From positions 62,001 to 126,000 of the forward strand of contig JAUNGM010000007.1 in the NCBI GenBank assembly GCA_030524545.1: DNA of 64,000 bases. Reading direction: 5' to 3'. The notes beneath the pieces were generated by a model that was not told the DNA's origin, made no database searches, and was given only the letters and a program-made list of their open reading frames with translations. The position numbers and the translations under genes were made by a program. Positions 16,395 through 25,905 of the stretch are shown piece by piece (within the stretch, counting starts at the first letter, position 1; the number at the start of each line of letters is the position of its first letter). Source of the DNA: Eubacteriales bacterium (GTDB taxonomy: Bacteria > Bacillota > Clostridia > Lachnospirales > Lachnospiraceae).

Positions 16395-17111
16395 ATGTAC
16401 GGATACGGATATGGATTTGGATACTGGAGATTTGACTGGACTTATTTACTGCTTGTGATTGGTATGCTCCTTTCCCTTGCAGCATCCGGAAGAGTGAAGA
16501 GTACATTTGCCGCATATAAGAGAGTCAGGAGTGCTTCCGGTCTTACGGGGGCAATGGCAGCGCAGCGGATTCTTCGATCTGCGGGTATTACAGATGTGCA
16601 GGTGGTTCATATTCAGGGGAGCCTGACAGATCACTATGATCCGAGAACGAAGCGTCTTGCACTGTCTGATGATGTATTTGGGAGTGATTCGCTGGCGGCA
16701 GTAGGAGTGGCAGCTCATGAATGCGGACATGCCATTCAGCATGCTGTGGGCTACGGACCGCTGGAATTCCGGAGCGCGATCGTTCCGGCTGCCAATATCG
16801 GGGCCAATCTTTCCTGGCCGCTTTTTGTTGCCGGGCTGATTTTTTCCATCCAGCCTTTGATCACAGTTGGTATTGTGCTGTTTTCTCTGGCAGTTCTTTT
16901 TCAGCTTGTCACCCTGCCTGTAGAGATCAACGCTTCTTCCAGAGCGCTGCAGAATCTGGAAGGACTTGGAATTCTTGGACAGAACGAGATAAAGGGCGCA
17001 AAGAAAGTCCTTTCTGCCGCCGCCCTGACTTATGTTGCTGCTCTTGCATCATCGATTCTGCAGCTTTTGAGACTTTTGATACTTGCCGGAGGAAGAAGAC
17101 GTGACGACTAG
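16395..17111 (+). CDS. Membrane zinc metallopeptidase, YugP family
   Basis: A 238-residue membrane protein with an N-terminal helix, a HECGH zinc motif near residue 112 (AAHECGHAIQHAVGYGP), two or three helices in the middle and another at the C terminus. The family (neutral zinc metallopeptidase, B. subtilis YugP) is common in Firmicutes, and its substrate is not known. The N terminus is a Tyr/Gly string (MYGYGYGFGYW). It overlaps the start of rsmB, so it is part of the same transcription unit. Confidence 0.88.
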   Translation: MYGYGYGFGYWRFDWTYLLLVIGMLLSLAASGRVKSTFAAYKRVRSASGLTGAMAAQRILRSAGITDVQVVHIQGSLTDHYDPRTKRLALSDDVFGSDSLAAVGVAAHECGHAIQHAVGYGPLEFRSAIVPAANIGANLSWPLFVAGLIFSIQPLITVGIVLFSLAVLFQLVTLPVEINASSRALQNLEGLGILGQNEIKGAKKVLSAAALTYVAALASSILQLLRLLILAGGRRRDD

Positions 17112-18456
17112 TGGAATCAATACCAGAGAGATGATTCTGGAAATCCTGCTGGAAATTGAAGAGGAAGGGGAGCATAGCCACATTGCCATCCGCAATGCCC
17201 TTTCCAAGCATCAGTTCCTGCCGAAGCAGGAGCGTGCTTTTATTACGAGAGTATGTGAGGGAACCCTGGAGTACAGGATTCTTATTGATTATATCATTGA
17301 TTCATTTTCAAAAATTACCGTAGATAAAATGAAGCCTCCCATCCGGGAAATCCTGCGCAGCGCTGTCTATCAGCTGAAATTCATGGACAGCGTGCCGGAC
17401 AGTGCTGTATGCAATGAGGCGGTGAAGCTGGCGCAGAGAAAAGGTTTTTATAATCTGAAGCCTTTTGTGAACGGTGTGCTGCGTACGATTGCCAGACAGA
17501 TGGAAGAACTGGAATATCCGTCGAGAGAGGAGAATCTTCTCCGCTATCTGTCTGTGAAATATTCCATGCCGGAGCCGCTGGTGACCCGGTGGCTGAATGA
17601 TTACGGAGAAGAAGTAACCGAGAAGATGCTGGAGGATTTTCTGAAAGAGAAGCCTTTGACTGTCCGCTGCAGGACATACCTCAATTCCCAGGAGAAGATC
17701 CGGCAAAGTCTGGTGGAACAGGGTGTAAAAGTAGAACAGGCTCCATATCTGCCTTATGCCTGTTCTATTTCGGGTTTTAATCATATTCTCACCCTGGATG
17801 CTTTTCTCGAAGGAAAGATTCAGGTACAGGATGTCAGTTCCATGCTGGTGGCGGAAGTGGCAAATCCGAAAAAGGGTGACTATGTGATTGACCTGTGTGC
17901 GGCACCGGGAGGAAAGAGCCTTCATATCGGTGACAAGATGGAGGGCTACGGAACTGTGGATGCCAGGGATGTGAGCCAGTACAAGGTGGATTTGATTGAG
18001 GAGAACATTCAGAGAACAGGGTCTATCAATGTTCAGGCAAAAGTGATGGATGCCACGGCTTTTGATGTGGAATCCGAGTGCAAAGCTGACATTGTTCTGG
18101 CGGATGTGCCATGTTCCGGCTACGGAGTTATTGGCAAGAAGCCGGAAATCAAATACAGGGCTACCCCTCAGAAGCAGGAAGAAATCGTGATCCTGCAGCG
18201 TACCATCCTGGATCGTGCGGCAGAGTATGTCAAGCCCAGAGGAGTGCTGATCTACAGTACCTGCACAATTGCAAAGGAAGAGAACGAGGATAATATGATG
18301 TGGTTTATGAATAACCATCCGTTTAAATTGGAAAGCCTGGATCTTTATCTTCCGGAGGAACTGCATTCAGAAACAACGGCCCTGGGATACCTTCAGTTAT
18401 TGCCGGGAATACATAAAACAGACGGCTTCTTCATTGCTAAATTCAGAAGGAAATAA
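17101..18456 (+). CDS. rsmB: 16S rRNA (cytosine-967-C5) methyltransferase
   Basis: Methylates C967 of 16S rRNA with SAM. N-terminal NusB-like RNA-binding domain (about residues 5-135), C-terminal Rossmann domain with CAAPGGKS near 265, ADVPCSG near 332 and the catalytic-Cys motif YSTCT near 379. I choose the GTG at 17101: GGAGG lies 8 bases before it; an in-frame TTG at 17083 lacks a site. The start overlaps the end of the metallopeptidase gene by 11 bases. Confidence 0.94.
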   Translation: MTTSGINTREMILEILLEIEEEGEHSHIAIRNALSKHQFLPKQERAFITRVCEGTLEYRILIDYIIDSFSKITVDKMKPPIREILRSAVYQLKFMDSVPDSAVCNEAVKLAQRKGFYNLKPFVNGVLRTIARQMEELEYPSREENLLRYLSVKYSMPEPLVTRWLNDYGEEVTEKMLEDFLKEKPLTVRCRTYLNSQEKIRQSLVEQGVKVEQAPYLPYACSISGFNHILTLDAFLEGKIQVQDVSSMLVAEVANPKKGDYVIDLCAAPGGKSLHIGDKMEGYGTVDARDVSQYKVDLIEENIQRTGSINVQAKVMDATAFDVESECKADIVLADVPCSGYGVIGKKPEIKYRATPQKQEEIVILQRTILDRAAEYVKPRGVLIYSTCTIAKEENEDNMMWFMNNHPFKLESLDLYLPEELHSETTALGYLQLLPGIHKTDGFFIAKFRRK

Positions 18457-18463
18457 GAAACAT

Positions 18464-19510
18464 ATGAATACGACAGACATTAAGTCGATGACCATAGACG
18501 AACTGAAAACGCTCATGACAGATTTGGGAGATAAACCATTTCGGGCCAAACAGATCTATAGCTGGCTTCATGAGCATCTGGTGACTACCTATGAGGAAAT
18601 GACAAACCTGCCCAGGGGACTTCGGGAAAAGCTTGCGGCATATCCCGTTACGGCGATGGAGACAGTGGATGTACAGATTTCAAAAGTAGACGGAACCAGA
18701 AAATACCTGTTCCGTCTCAGTGACGGAAATGTGATTGAAAGTGTCCTCATGCGCTATAAGCACGGGAATTCCGTCTGTATCTCTTCCCAGGTGGGATGCC
18801 GGATGGGATGCCGGTTCTGTGCATCTACCATCGGAGGGCTGACGCGGAATCTTCTGCCCTCGGAAATGCTGGATCAGATCTACCGTATTCAGGTGCTTAC
18901 AGGAGAAAGGGTCTCTAACGTAGTCGTCATGGGAACCGGGGAGCCATTGGATAACTACGATAATCTTCTGCGGTTTATCCATATTCTGACGGAAGAGGGA
19001 GGCATCCATATCAGTCAGAGAAACCTGACGGTTTCCACCTGCGGCCTTGTCCCGAGAATCCGTGATCTGGCAGAGGAAAAGCTTCAGATGACGCTGGCGA
19101 TTTCCCTTCACGCACCAAATGATGTGAAGCGCCGGGAGCTGATGCCCATTGCCAAAAAGTACAGCATGGATGAAATTCTGGAAGCGTGCAGATATTATTT
19201 TGAGAAAACAGGCAGACGTATCACTTTTGAATACAGTCTGGTTGCAGGAGTGAATGACAGTGATGAGGATGCCAGAGAACTTTCCGGGCGAATCCGCGGA
19301 ATGAACTGCCATGTGAATCTGATACCGGTAAATCCCATAAAAGAGCGCAGTTTTCAGCGTTCTACCCGCCAGGCTGTGGAGAATTTTAAAATAAAACTTG
19401 AAAAATGTGGAATAAATGGTACTATTAGAAGGGAAATGGGCAGCGATATTGACGGTGCCTGTGGGCAACTGAGAAAGAGCTATATTGAAAAAACAGAAAG
19501 CGAGAAGTGA
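18464..19510 (+). CDS. rlmN: 23S rRNA A2503/tRNA A37 C2-methyltransferase (radical SAM)
   Basis: Methylates the C2 of A2503 in the peptidyl-transferase centre and of A37 in some tRNAs. The 348-residue protein carries the 4Fe-4S motif CRMGCRFC near residue 109 and, near the C terminus, DIDGACGQL, whose Cys accepts the methyl group in the ping-pong mechanism. The ATG at 18464 follows AAGGAAATAAG formed by the end of rsmB. The presence of both key cysteine sites argues for a normal RlmN, not a Cfr resistance enzyme, and the chromosomal context agrees. Confidence 0.96.
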   Translation: MNTTDIKSMTIDELKTLMTDLGDKPFRAKQIYSWLHEHLVTTYEEMTNLPRGLREKLAAYPVTAMETVDVQISKVDGTRKYLFRLSDGNVIESVLMRYKHGNSVCISSQVGCRMGCRFCASTIGGLTRNLLPSEMLDQIYRIQVLTGERVSNVVVMGTGEPLDNYDNLLRFIHILTEEGGIHISQRNLTVSTCGLVPRIRDLAEEKLQMTLAISLHAPNDVKRRELMPIAKKYSMDEILEACRYYFEKTGRRITFEYSLVAGVNDSDEDARELSGRIRGMNCHVNLIPVNPIKERSFQRSTRQAVENFKIKLEKCGINGTIRREMGSDIDGACGQLRKSYIEKTESEK

Positions 19511-19511
19511 C

Positions 19512-20258
19512 ATGAGGGTATATTCAGCTACAGATGTAGGGCAGAAGCGGAAGATGAACCAGGATTATGTGTTTGTCAGTGACGGCCCGGTAGGGAATCT
19601 TCCCAATCTGTTTGTCGTTGCTGATGGAATGGGCGGTCACAATGCGGGAGATTATGCATCCTCCCATGCAGTCCAGATCTTAGTAGACGAGATTCGGGGA
19701 GATGCAGATTTTAATCCTATTAAGGTTATCCGTCATGCCATCGAAACTGCCAATACGGAGATTATTGAACAGGCACAGAAAGATGAGCGCCTCAGAGGAA
19801 TGGGTACTACCATGGTCGTGTCTACGATCGTAGGGCATTATGCCTATGTGGCAAATGTGGGAGACAGCCGCCTTTATGTGATTCAGGACCGGATCCATCA
19901 GGTGACGAAAGATCATTCCCTGGTACAGGAGATGGTAAGGATGGGAGAACTCAAGGCGGAAGACGCCAGAAACCATCCGGATAAAAATATTATTACGAGA
20001 GCTCTTGGAGCGGAAAGAACAGTAGATATTGATTTCTTTGACCTCAAGCTGGAACCGGGGAGCACGATTTTGATGTGTTCCGACGGCCTGAGCAATATGG
20101 TGGAGGACAGCAGGATGGAAGAAATCATTTTAAGCCCTGATGCAGATCTCACCAAAAAAGGTGAAGAGCTGGTTCGGCTTGCAAACCAGAACGGCGGTAA
20201 GGATAACATTGCAATTGTATTGATAGAACCATTCACAAATGAGGTGGAGAAATGTTGA
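19512..20258 (+). CDS. prpC: PP2C-type serine/threonine phosphatase, partner of PrkC
   Basis: Removes phosphate from Ser/Thr residues using two Mn/Mg ions, opposing the kinase encoded next to it. The 248 residues show the metal-binding motifs VGQKRKMNQD at the N terminus, VADGMGGHNAG near 37, GDSRLY near 117 and CSDGLS/GGKDNIA toward the end. ATG at 19512 lies just after the rlmN stop. Its last codons overlap the prkC start by 7 bases, so the pair is likely made at matched levels. Confidence 0.95.
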   Translation: MRVYSATDVGQKRKMNQDYVFVSDGPVGNLPNLFVVADGMGGHNAGDYASSHAVQILVDEIRGDADFNPIKVIRHAIETANTEIIEQAQKDERLRGMGTTMVVSTIVGHYAYVANVGDSRLYVIQDRIHQVTKDHSLVQEMVRMGELKAEDARNHPDKNIITRALGAERTVDIDFFDLKLEPGSTILMCSDGLSNMVEDSRMEEIILSPDADLTKKGEELVRLANQNGGKDNIAIVLIEPFTNEVEKC

Positions 20259-22453
20259 AGACGGGAATTATAATAGCAGAGCGCTATGAAATTTTAGGAA
20301 AAATAGGAACCGGCGGAATGGCCGATGTCTACAAAGCCAAGGATCACAAGCTGAACCGCTTTGTAGCAGTGAAGGTTTTGAAGCCGGAGTTCCGGGAAGA
20401 CAAGACTTTTATCCGGAAATTCAGAAGCGAGGCTCAGGCAGCAGCCGGTCTTACACATCCGAATATTGTCAATGTGTTTGATGTAGGAGATGATGAAGGT
20501 GTCTACTACATCGTCATGGAACTGATCGAGGGTATTACCCTCAAGGAGTATATTTCCAAAAAAGGCAAGCTTTCCATAAAGGAAGCCACCAGTATTGCCA
20601 TTCAGGTGTCCATGGGATTGGAGGCCGCACACAGCCACGGAATCGTTCATCGTGATGTGAAGCCGCAGAATATTATTATTTCTACGGACGGCAAGGTAAA
20701 GGTAACGGATTTTGGCATTGCCAGAGCAGCATCTTCCAATACCATCAGCTCCAATGTCATGGGTTCCGTACATTACAGTTCACCGGAGCAGGTACGCGGG
20801 GGCTACAGTGATGAGAAGAGTGATATCTATTCCCTTGGTATTACGTTATATGAAATGGTTACCGGAAGAGTGCCGTTTGACGGAGATACGACGGTAGCAA
20901 TTGCCATCAAGCATCTTCAGGAGGAGATGGTTCCGCCCAGTGTTTATACGGAAGAGCTTCCCTACAGCCTGGAACAGATCATCCTGAAGTGTACGCAGAA
21001 GAGTGTGGGACGCCGTTATGAGCGCATGGAAGAGGTCATTGCTGATCTGAAGCATTCTCTGATTGAGCCGCAGGGAGATTTTGTGAAGCTTGCGACAGTG
21101 GATAATGAGGCAAAGACCGTTGTAATCTCGGAGGCGGAGCTGGGCGAAATTAAGCACACGCCCAAGCAGAATACAAGAGCATCTCAGAAGAAGCCGGAAG
21201 TTGCACAGCTTGAGGAAGAAAACTACGATACAGATTATGATGACTATGACGACGGAGATGAAGACAGTTATTCTGACAAACGTTCTTCCAGAAAATCACC
21301 GCGCCGCAGGTCGGACAGAAGCAGAAGTCTTGGCAGGATTTTTACGATTATTGCCCTCATAGCAGGAGCCGCTGTTTTGATCGTGCTGATCTATGTCATG
21401 GGAAAGGCTTCCGGTCTGATCGGAGGAAGTGAGGAACCTCAGACGCAGCAACAGCAGGAGCAGCCGGTTGATGAGAAAGAAGATGACAATATGGTAGAGG
21501 TTCCAGATCTGCTTGGCAAAACAGAGGAAGAAGCAGGAGAATTGCTGAATAGTCTTCAGCTTGGGGCAAGAATGAATGGTGAACAGGCATCAGATCAGGA
21601 AAAGGGGCTTGTCTGCTCCCAGGATATTCCGGCAGGCTCTAAGGTGGAAATATACACTACCGTAAATTATTATATCAGTAAAGGCGCACAGCAGGTTACC
21701 GTACCGGATACGGACGGCCGGACAGGAATTGAAGCACAGCAGATTCTGGAAGACGCAGGATTTCATGTGACTGTACAAAAAGAATACAGTGATCTGGATG
21801 AGAACGGGTATCCGCTGGTGGATCCGGGATACACATATTATACCAGTCCGGAGGCAGGAACCACTGCAAAATCCGGTGATAACATTACTCTGGTGATAAG
21901 CCGCGGCGTGAATTACGGTGACAGTGTTGAAGTGCCGTATGTTGTAGGCTATACAAAGAATGATGCGATTACTGCTCTTGGCAAATGGGTGGATATTGAT
22001 GTCGCAGAGCAGAGAAGTACGGACTATCCGGAGGGCGAGGTCATTTCCCAAAATCCGGAAGGCTACAGTTATGCAAATCCGGATGAGACGATCACGATTA
22101 CCGTGAGCAGCGGTGATAAAGACCCTGCGTCACAGGATACGGCACAGACTACGGACACTGCCCAGAATCAGACGGCTGTGTCAGCAGCCGATGGAGTCTG
22201 GAAATGTACCCAGAGTCTGGATACTCCGGCCGGTTACCAGGGAGGCGCGGTTCGTCTGGAACTGGTACAGGAAGTGAACGGACAGCCTACGGCGACTTTG
22301 ATCACCGAGAATCAGGTTCTGACATTCCCATATCAGCTTGACATTACCGGTGCATCCGGAGTCAGCACAGGAAAGCTTTACCTGTCTGAGCAGGTGAACG
22401 GAGAGTATAAGGAACTGGGGCTTTACAATATCACATTTGAAAAGGCAGAGTAA
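20252..22453 (+). CDS. prkC: PASTA-domain membrane serine/threonine kinase
   Basis: Senses muropeptides or lipid II outside and phosphorylates cell-wall, translation and stress targets inside. 733 residues: kinase domain 1-270 with GTGGMADVYKA, AVKVLK, HRDVKPQN (about 132) and DFGIA; an acidic then basic linker (about 325-360); one membrane helix (about 364-387); three PASTA repeats beginning near 414, 486 and 560; and an extra C-terminal beta domain (about 645-733) after a Thr/Gln linker, which is not in B. subtilis PrkC. The rsgA gene follows with 3 bases between. Confidence 0.96.
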   Translation: MLKTGIIIAERYEILGKIGTGGMADVYKAKDHKLNRFVAVKVLKPEFREDKTFIRKFRSEAQAAAGLTHPNIVNVFDVGDDEGVYYIVMELIEGITLKEYISKKGKLSIKEATSIAIQVSMGLEAAHSHGIVHRDVKPQNIIISTDGKVKVTDFGIARAASSNTISSNVMGSVHYSSPEQVRGGYSDEKSDIYSLGITLYEMVTGRVPFDGDTTVAIAIKHLQEEMVPPSVYTEELPYSLEQIILKCTQKSVGRRYERMEEVIADLKHSLIEPQGDFVKLATVDNEAKTVVISEAELGEIKHTPKQNTRASQKKPEVAQLEEENYDTDYDDYDDGDEDSYSDKRSSRKSPRRRSDRSRSLGRIFTIIALIAGAAVLIVLIYVMGKASGLIGGSEEPQTQQQQEQPVDEKEDDNMVEVPDLLGKTEEEAGELLNSLQLGARMNGEQASDQEKGLVCSQDIPAGSKVEIYTTVNYYISKGAQQVTVPDTDGRTGIEAQQILEDAGFHVTVQKEYSDLDENGYPLVDPGYTYYTSPEAGTTAKSGDNITLVISRGVNYGDSVEVPYVVGYTKNDAITALGKWVDIDVAEQRSTDYPEGEVISQNPEGYSYANPDETITITVSSGDKDPASQDTAQTTDTAQNQTAVSAADGVWKCTQSLDTPAGYQGGAVRLELVQEVNGQPTATLITENQVLTFPYQLDITGASGVSTGKLYLSEQVNGEYKELGLYNITFEKAE

Positions 22454-22456
22454 TGC

Positions 22457-23335
22457 ATGCAGGGAAAAATCATGAAAGGAATTGCCGGCTTCTATTATGT
22501 TTATGCAGAAGACGGAGAAGTTTACGAATGTAAAGCGAAAGGGATTTTCCGTAAGGACAATCAGAAACCGCTGGTAGGAGATGATGTGGAAATTACGGTT
22601 CTTGACCAGCAGGAGAAAGAGGGCAGTATTATCAGAATCCTTCCGAGACGCAACTCTCTGATCCGGCCGGCAGTAGCGAATGTGGATCAGGCGTTTGTGA
22701 TCTTTGCGGCAGAGAATCCCAAGCCGAATTTCATGCTCCTGGACCGTTTCCTGATCATGATGGAGCGGGAAGGGATTCCGGCAGTGATTTGTTTTAATAA
22801 GAAAGATCTGGCAGCAAGAGAAGAACTGGAATTTTTATATGAAACTTATCAAAGCTGCGGCTACCGGGTAATTCTTTCCAGTGCCAGCACAGAGGATGGA
22901 CTGGAAGAGATACGGGATGTCCTGCGGGGCAGGACGACGGTAGTTGCGGGGCCCTCCGGTGTGGGTAAGTCCTCACTGACAAACCTCATGCAGGAAGAGG
23001 TACGGATGGAAACGGGCGAGATCAGCAGAAAGCTGAAGCGAGGCCGTCATACTACAAGGCATTCCCAGGTGATTCCTGTGGCGGAGGATACGTATCTGGT
23101 GGATACACCGGGATTTACTTCCCTGTATCTGGCAGATATGGAAGAACAGGAACTGAAAGACTATTTTCGGGAATTCCGCCAGTACGAAGGGAGATGCCGC
23201 TTTCAGGGCTGCCGGCATATTCATGAACCGGGCTGCGCTGTGAAGGAAGCATTGGAGAATAAAAAAATCAGCAGTCTCAGATATGAAGATTATCTGGGGC
23301 TATATGAAGAATTGAAAGAGAAAAGGAGATACTGA
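22457..23335 (+). CDS. rsgA: Ribosome small-subunit GTPase A
   Basis: A circularly permuted GTPase that checks late 30S maturation. The order OB fold, G4 (NKKD near 114), G1 (GPSGVGKSS near 162), G3 (DTPGF near 215) shows the permutation; a zinc-binding finger with Cys-X7-CRFQGCRHIHEPGC spacing follows near 248. 292 residues, usual length. In B. subtilis it is a target of PrkC, and the adjacency here fits that link. Confidence 0.96.
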   Translation: MQGKIMKGIAGFYYVYAEDGEVYECKAKGIFRKDNQKPLVGDDVEITVLDQQEKEGSIIRILPRRNSLIRPAVANVDQAFVIFAAENPKPNFMLLDRFLIMMEREGIPAVICFNKKDLAAREELEFLYETYQSCGYRVILSSASTEDGLEEIRDVLRGRTTVVAGPSGVGKSSLTNLMQEEVRMETGEISRKLKRGRHTTRHSQVIPVAEDTYLVDTPGFTSLYLADMEEQELKDYFREFRQYEGRCRFQGCRHIHEPGCAVKEALENKKISSLRYEDYLGLYEELKEKRRY

Positions 23336-24025
23336 ATGATGTATCAATTATGCCCGTCGATTTTATCTGCGGATTTTAACCGCTTGGGAGAACAGATCAA
23401 AGCTCTGGAGAGAGCCGGGGTAGAATGGCTTCATATTGATGTTATGGACGGAGATTTTGTACCGAGCATTTCCTTTGGAATGCCGGTCATTCGATCAATC
23501 CGCAGGGAAACAGGTCTTTTCTTTGATGTACATTTGATGGTAACGGCTCCTGAACGATATATTCAGGATTTTGTAAAGTGCGGTGCGGATTCCATTACCG
23601 TTCATGCGGAAGCATGTGATGATCTGGAACTGGCGATCGATCTGATTAAGGATGCCGGTGTAAAAGCCGGTGTATCGATCAAGCCCGCTACACCGGTGAA
23701 TGATATCAGCCATCTTCTGGATGAAGTGGATCTGGTACTGGTTATGACTGTTCAGCCCGGTTTCGGCGGACAAAAATATCTGGATGAATGTACCGAAAAA
23801 ATTCAGGAACTCCGTGAGCTGATCGACAGAGAAGAACTGGACGTGGATATACAGGTGGACGGCGGTATTAATGATGAGACGCTGGAGACCGTGATTCATG
23901 CAGGTGCTAATCTGATTGTGGCAGGCTCTTATGTCTTCCGTGATGATCTGGAGGACAATGCGAAGCGTATTCGCCGTAAGATTGACAGACTCAGTCAGGA
24001 TGTGGACTGGAGAGGAAATAAATGA
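23336..24025 (+). CDS. rpe: Ribulose-phosphate 3-epimerase
   Basis: Interconverts ribulose 5-phosphate and xylulose 5-phosphate in the pentose phosphate pathway. TIM-barrel of 229 residues with the motifs LSADF, HIDVMDGDFVP, DVHLMV, VQPGFGGQ and VDGGI that place metal ligands and the phosphate site. The ATG follows the rsgA stop directly (TGAATG) and the gene ends in an ATGA overlap with thiN. Confidence 0.97.
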   Translation: MMYQLCPSILSADFNRLGEQIKALERAGVEWLHIDVMDGDFVPSISFGMPVIRSIRRETGLFFDVHLMVTAPERYIQDFVKCGADSITVHAEACDDLELAIDLIKDAGVKAGVSIKPATPVNDISHLLDEVDLVLVMTVQPGFGGQKYLDECTEKIQELRELIDREELDVDIQVDGGINDETLETVIHAGANLIVAGSYVFRDDLEDNAKRIRRKIDRLSQDVDWRGNK

Positions 24026-24705
24026 TTGATACGATAATTGTAAGCGGGGGCAATATCCAAAAAGATTTTGCCCTCGATTTTTTGAAAGAAAATATAAGAC
24101 AGGCAGGACGGGAAAACCTGTGCCTGATCGGGGCAGACCGGGGAATGGACTTTTTTATGGAACTGTCCGGGAAGGAGGAAATCCGGCCGGATATTGCTGT
24201 GGGGGATTTTGACAGCCTTTCTCAGGAAGGAAAGAACTATCTGGAGACTTTGGCAGGAGTGGAAATCTGCCGCCTGAAGCCGGAAAAGGATGATTCCGAT
24301 ACCCAGTCTGCGGCAGTCATGGCGATGGGGCGCGGGCGCAGGGAGATTGCAATTCTCGGAGCTACAGGAAGCCGTCTGGATCATGTGCTTGCCAATATCG
24401 GGCTTTTGTCTCTGGGAAGAGATAAGGGGACCCGTATTGTTCTTGTGGATCAGTGCAATTATATTTCCCTGATAGAGAGCGGAACGGTTCTGGAGCGCGG
24501 ATGCCAGTTTGGAAAGTATGTATCTTTTTTCCCTGTCGGCGGGGATGTAACCGGACTGACTCTCCGGGGATTTCAATATCCTCTTGAATGCTACCATTTG
24601 ACAGCCTCGGACAGCGGGCTGACGGTAAGCAATGAAATTGCGGAGGAAACGGCAGAGGTGACTTATGAGTCAGGCACGCTTTTGATGATCATGTCCAGGG
24701 ACTGA
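24022..24705 (+). CDS. thiN: Thiamine pyrophosphokinase
   Basis: Transfers pyrophosphate from ATP to thiamine, giving the cofactor TPP. Recognised by GADRGMDFF near residue 37, VGDFDS near 59, and KDDSDTQSA near 90, all conserved acid-rich substrate and metal sites, and LGATGSRLDH near 112. 227 residues. Last gene of the priA run; translationally coupled to rpe by the ATGA overlap. Confidence 0.94.
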   Translation: MIDTIIVSGGNIQKDFALDFLKENIRQAGRENLCLIGADRGMDFFMELSGKEEIRPDIAVGDFDSLSQEGKNYLETLAGVEICRLKPEKDDSDTQSAAVMAMGRGRREIAILGATGSRLDHVLANIGLLSLGRDKGTRIVLVDQCNYISLIESGTVLERGCQFGKYVSFFPVGGDVTGLTLRGFQYPLECYHLTASDSGLTVSNEIAEETAEVTYESGTLLMIMSRD

Positions 24706-24708
24706 CTC

Positions 24709-24737
24709 TTGAATCCCATATGCGGTTATGATAAAAT
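24709..24737 (+). promoter_or_regulatory. sigma-A type promoter of ychF
   Basis: TTGAAT (24709-24714), 17-bp spacer, TAAAAT (24732-24737), beginning right after the thiN stop codon. Confidence 0.7.
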
Positions 24738-24795
24738 AACGTCAGAAAAAATATCGATAAGTAGAAAAACAGATAAAGAAGGAAAGGGACTTGCT

Positions 24796-25893
24796 ATGAA
24801 GCTTGGTATTGTAGGTTTGCCGAATGTAGGCAAAAGTACGTTGTTTAATTCTTTGACAAAGGCGGGGGCTGAATCTGCCAATTATCCGTTCTGCACCATT
24901 GATCCCAATGTGGGAATCGTAACCGTGCCGGATGAGAGACTGAAGCTTCTTGGAGATTTTTATCATTCTAAGAAGGTGACTCCTGCAGTCATTGAATTTG
25001 TGGATATCGCCGGACTTGTGAAAGGCGCATCCAAGGGTGAGGGACTCGGAAACCAGTTCCTTGCAAACATCCGTGAGGTGGATGCTATTGTACATGTGGT
25101 ACGCTGTTTTGAGGATTCCAATGTGGTTCATGTGGACGGAACGATCGATCCGCTCCGTGATATCGAAACGATTAACCTGGAGCTGATCTTTTCGGATCTG
25201 GAAATCATGGAGAGAAGAATTGCAAAAGTCACCAAGACCGCCCGCATGGACAAAGAAGCTGCAAAAGAGCTGAATTTCCTGCAGAAGGTGAAGGAACATC
25301 TGGAGAACGGACAGCTGGCGATCACTCTGGAGTTGGAGAACGAAGATGAGCAGGGCTGGATGGGAACCTATAACCTGCTGACTGCAAAACCGGTGATCTA
25401 TGCTGCCAATGTTGCCGAAGATGATCTGGCTGATGACGGTGAGTCTAATGATTACGTTCAGGATGTGAAGAAATATGCGGCAGAGCAGAACAGCGAAGTG
25501 TTTGTCATCTGCGCTCAGATTGAGGAGGAAATTGCCGAGCTGGAGGATGATGAAAAGAAGATGTTCCTGGAAGATCTGGGGCTTACGGAATCCGGCCTTG
25601 AGAAGCTGGTACGGGCAAGCTACCGCCTTCTTGGCCTGATGAGTTTTCTGACATCCGGTGAAGATGAGACGAGAGCATGGACGATCAAGATCGGAACGAA
25701 GGCACCACAGGCAGCAGGCAAGATTCATACGGATTTTGAACGCGGCTTTATTAAAGCAGAAGTTGTCAACTATCAGGATCTTCTGGACTGCGGTTCCTAT
25801 GCAGGTGCAAGAGAGAAGGGACTGGTGCGCATGGAAGGGAAAGAATACGTTGTGCAGGATGGAGATGTGATCCTGTTCCGTTTTAACGTATAA
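24796..25893 (+). CDS. ychF: Ribosome-associated ATPase YchF/EngD
   Basis: An Obg-family P-loop protein that prefers ATP, binds ribosomes and modulates stress responses. 365 residues with [12 protein letters not shown] at the N terminus, [16 protein letters not shown] near 67, a helical insertion, and a C-terminal TGS domain. The ATG at 24796 has GAAGGAAAGGGA upstream; an in-frame ATG 87 bases earlier falls inside the promoter. Lgt follows at 12 bases. Confidence 0.96.
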   Translation: MKLGIVGLPNVGKSTLFNSLTKAGAESANYPFCTIDPNVGIVTVPDERLKLLGDFYHSKKVTPAVIEFVDIAGLVKGASKGEGLGNQFLANIREVDAIVHVVRCFEDSNVVHVDGTIDPLRDIETINLELIFSDLEIMERRIAKVTKTARMDKEAAKELNFLQKVKEHLENGQLAITLELENEDEQGWMGTYNLLTAKPVIYAANVAEDDLADDGESNDYVQDVKKYAAEQNSEVFVICAQIEEEIAELEDDEKKMFLEDLGLTESGLEKLVRASYRLLGLMSFLTSGEDETRAWTIKIGTKAPQAAGKIHTDFERGFIKAEVVNYQDLLDCGSYAGAREKGLVRMEGKEYVVQDGDVILFRFNV

Positions 25894-25905
25894 TGCAGGT
25901 GTGTT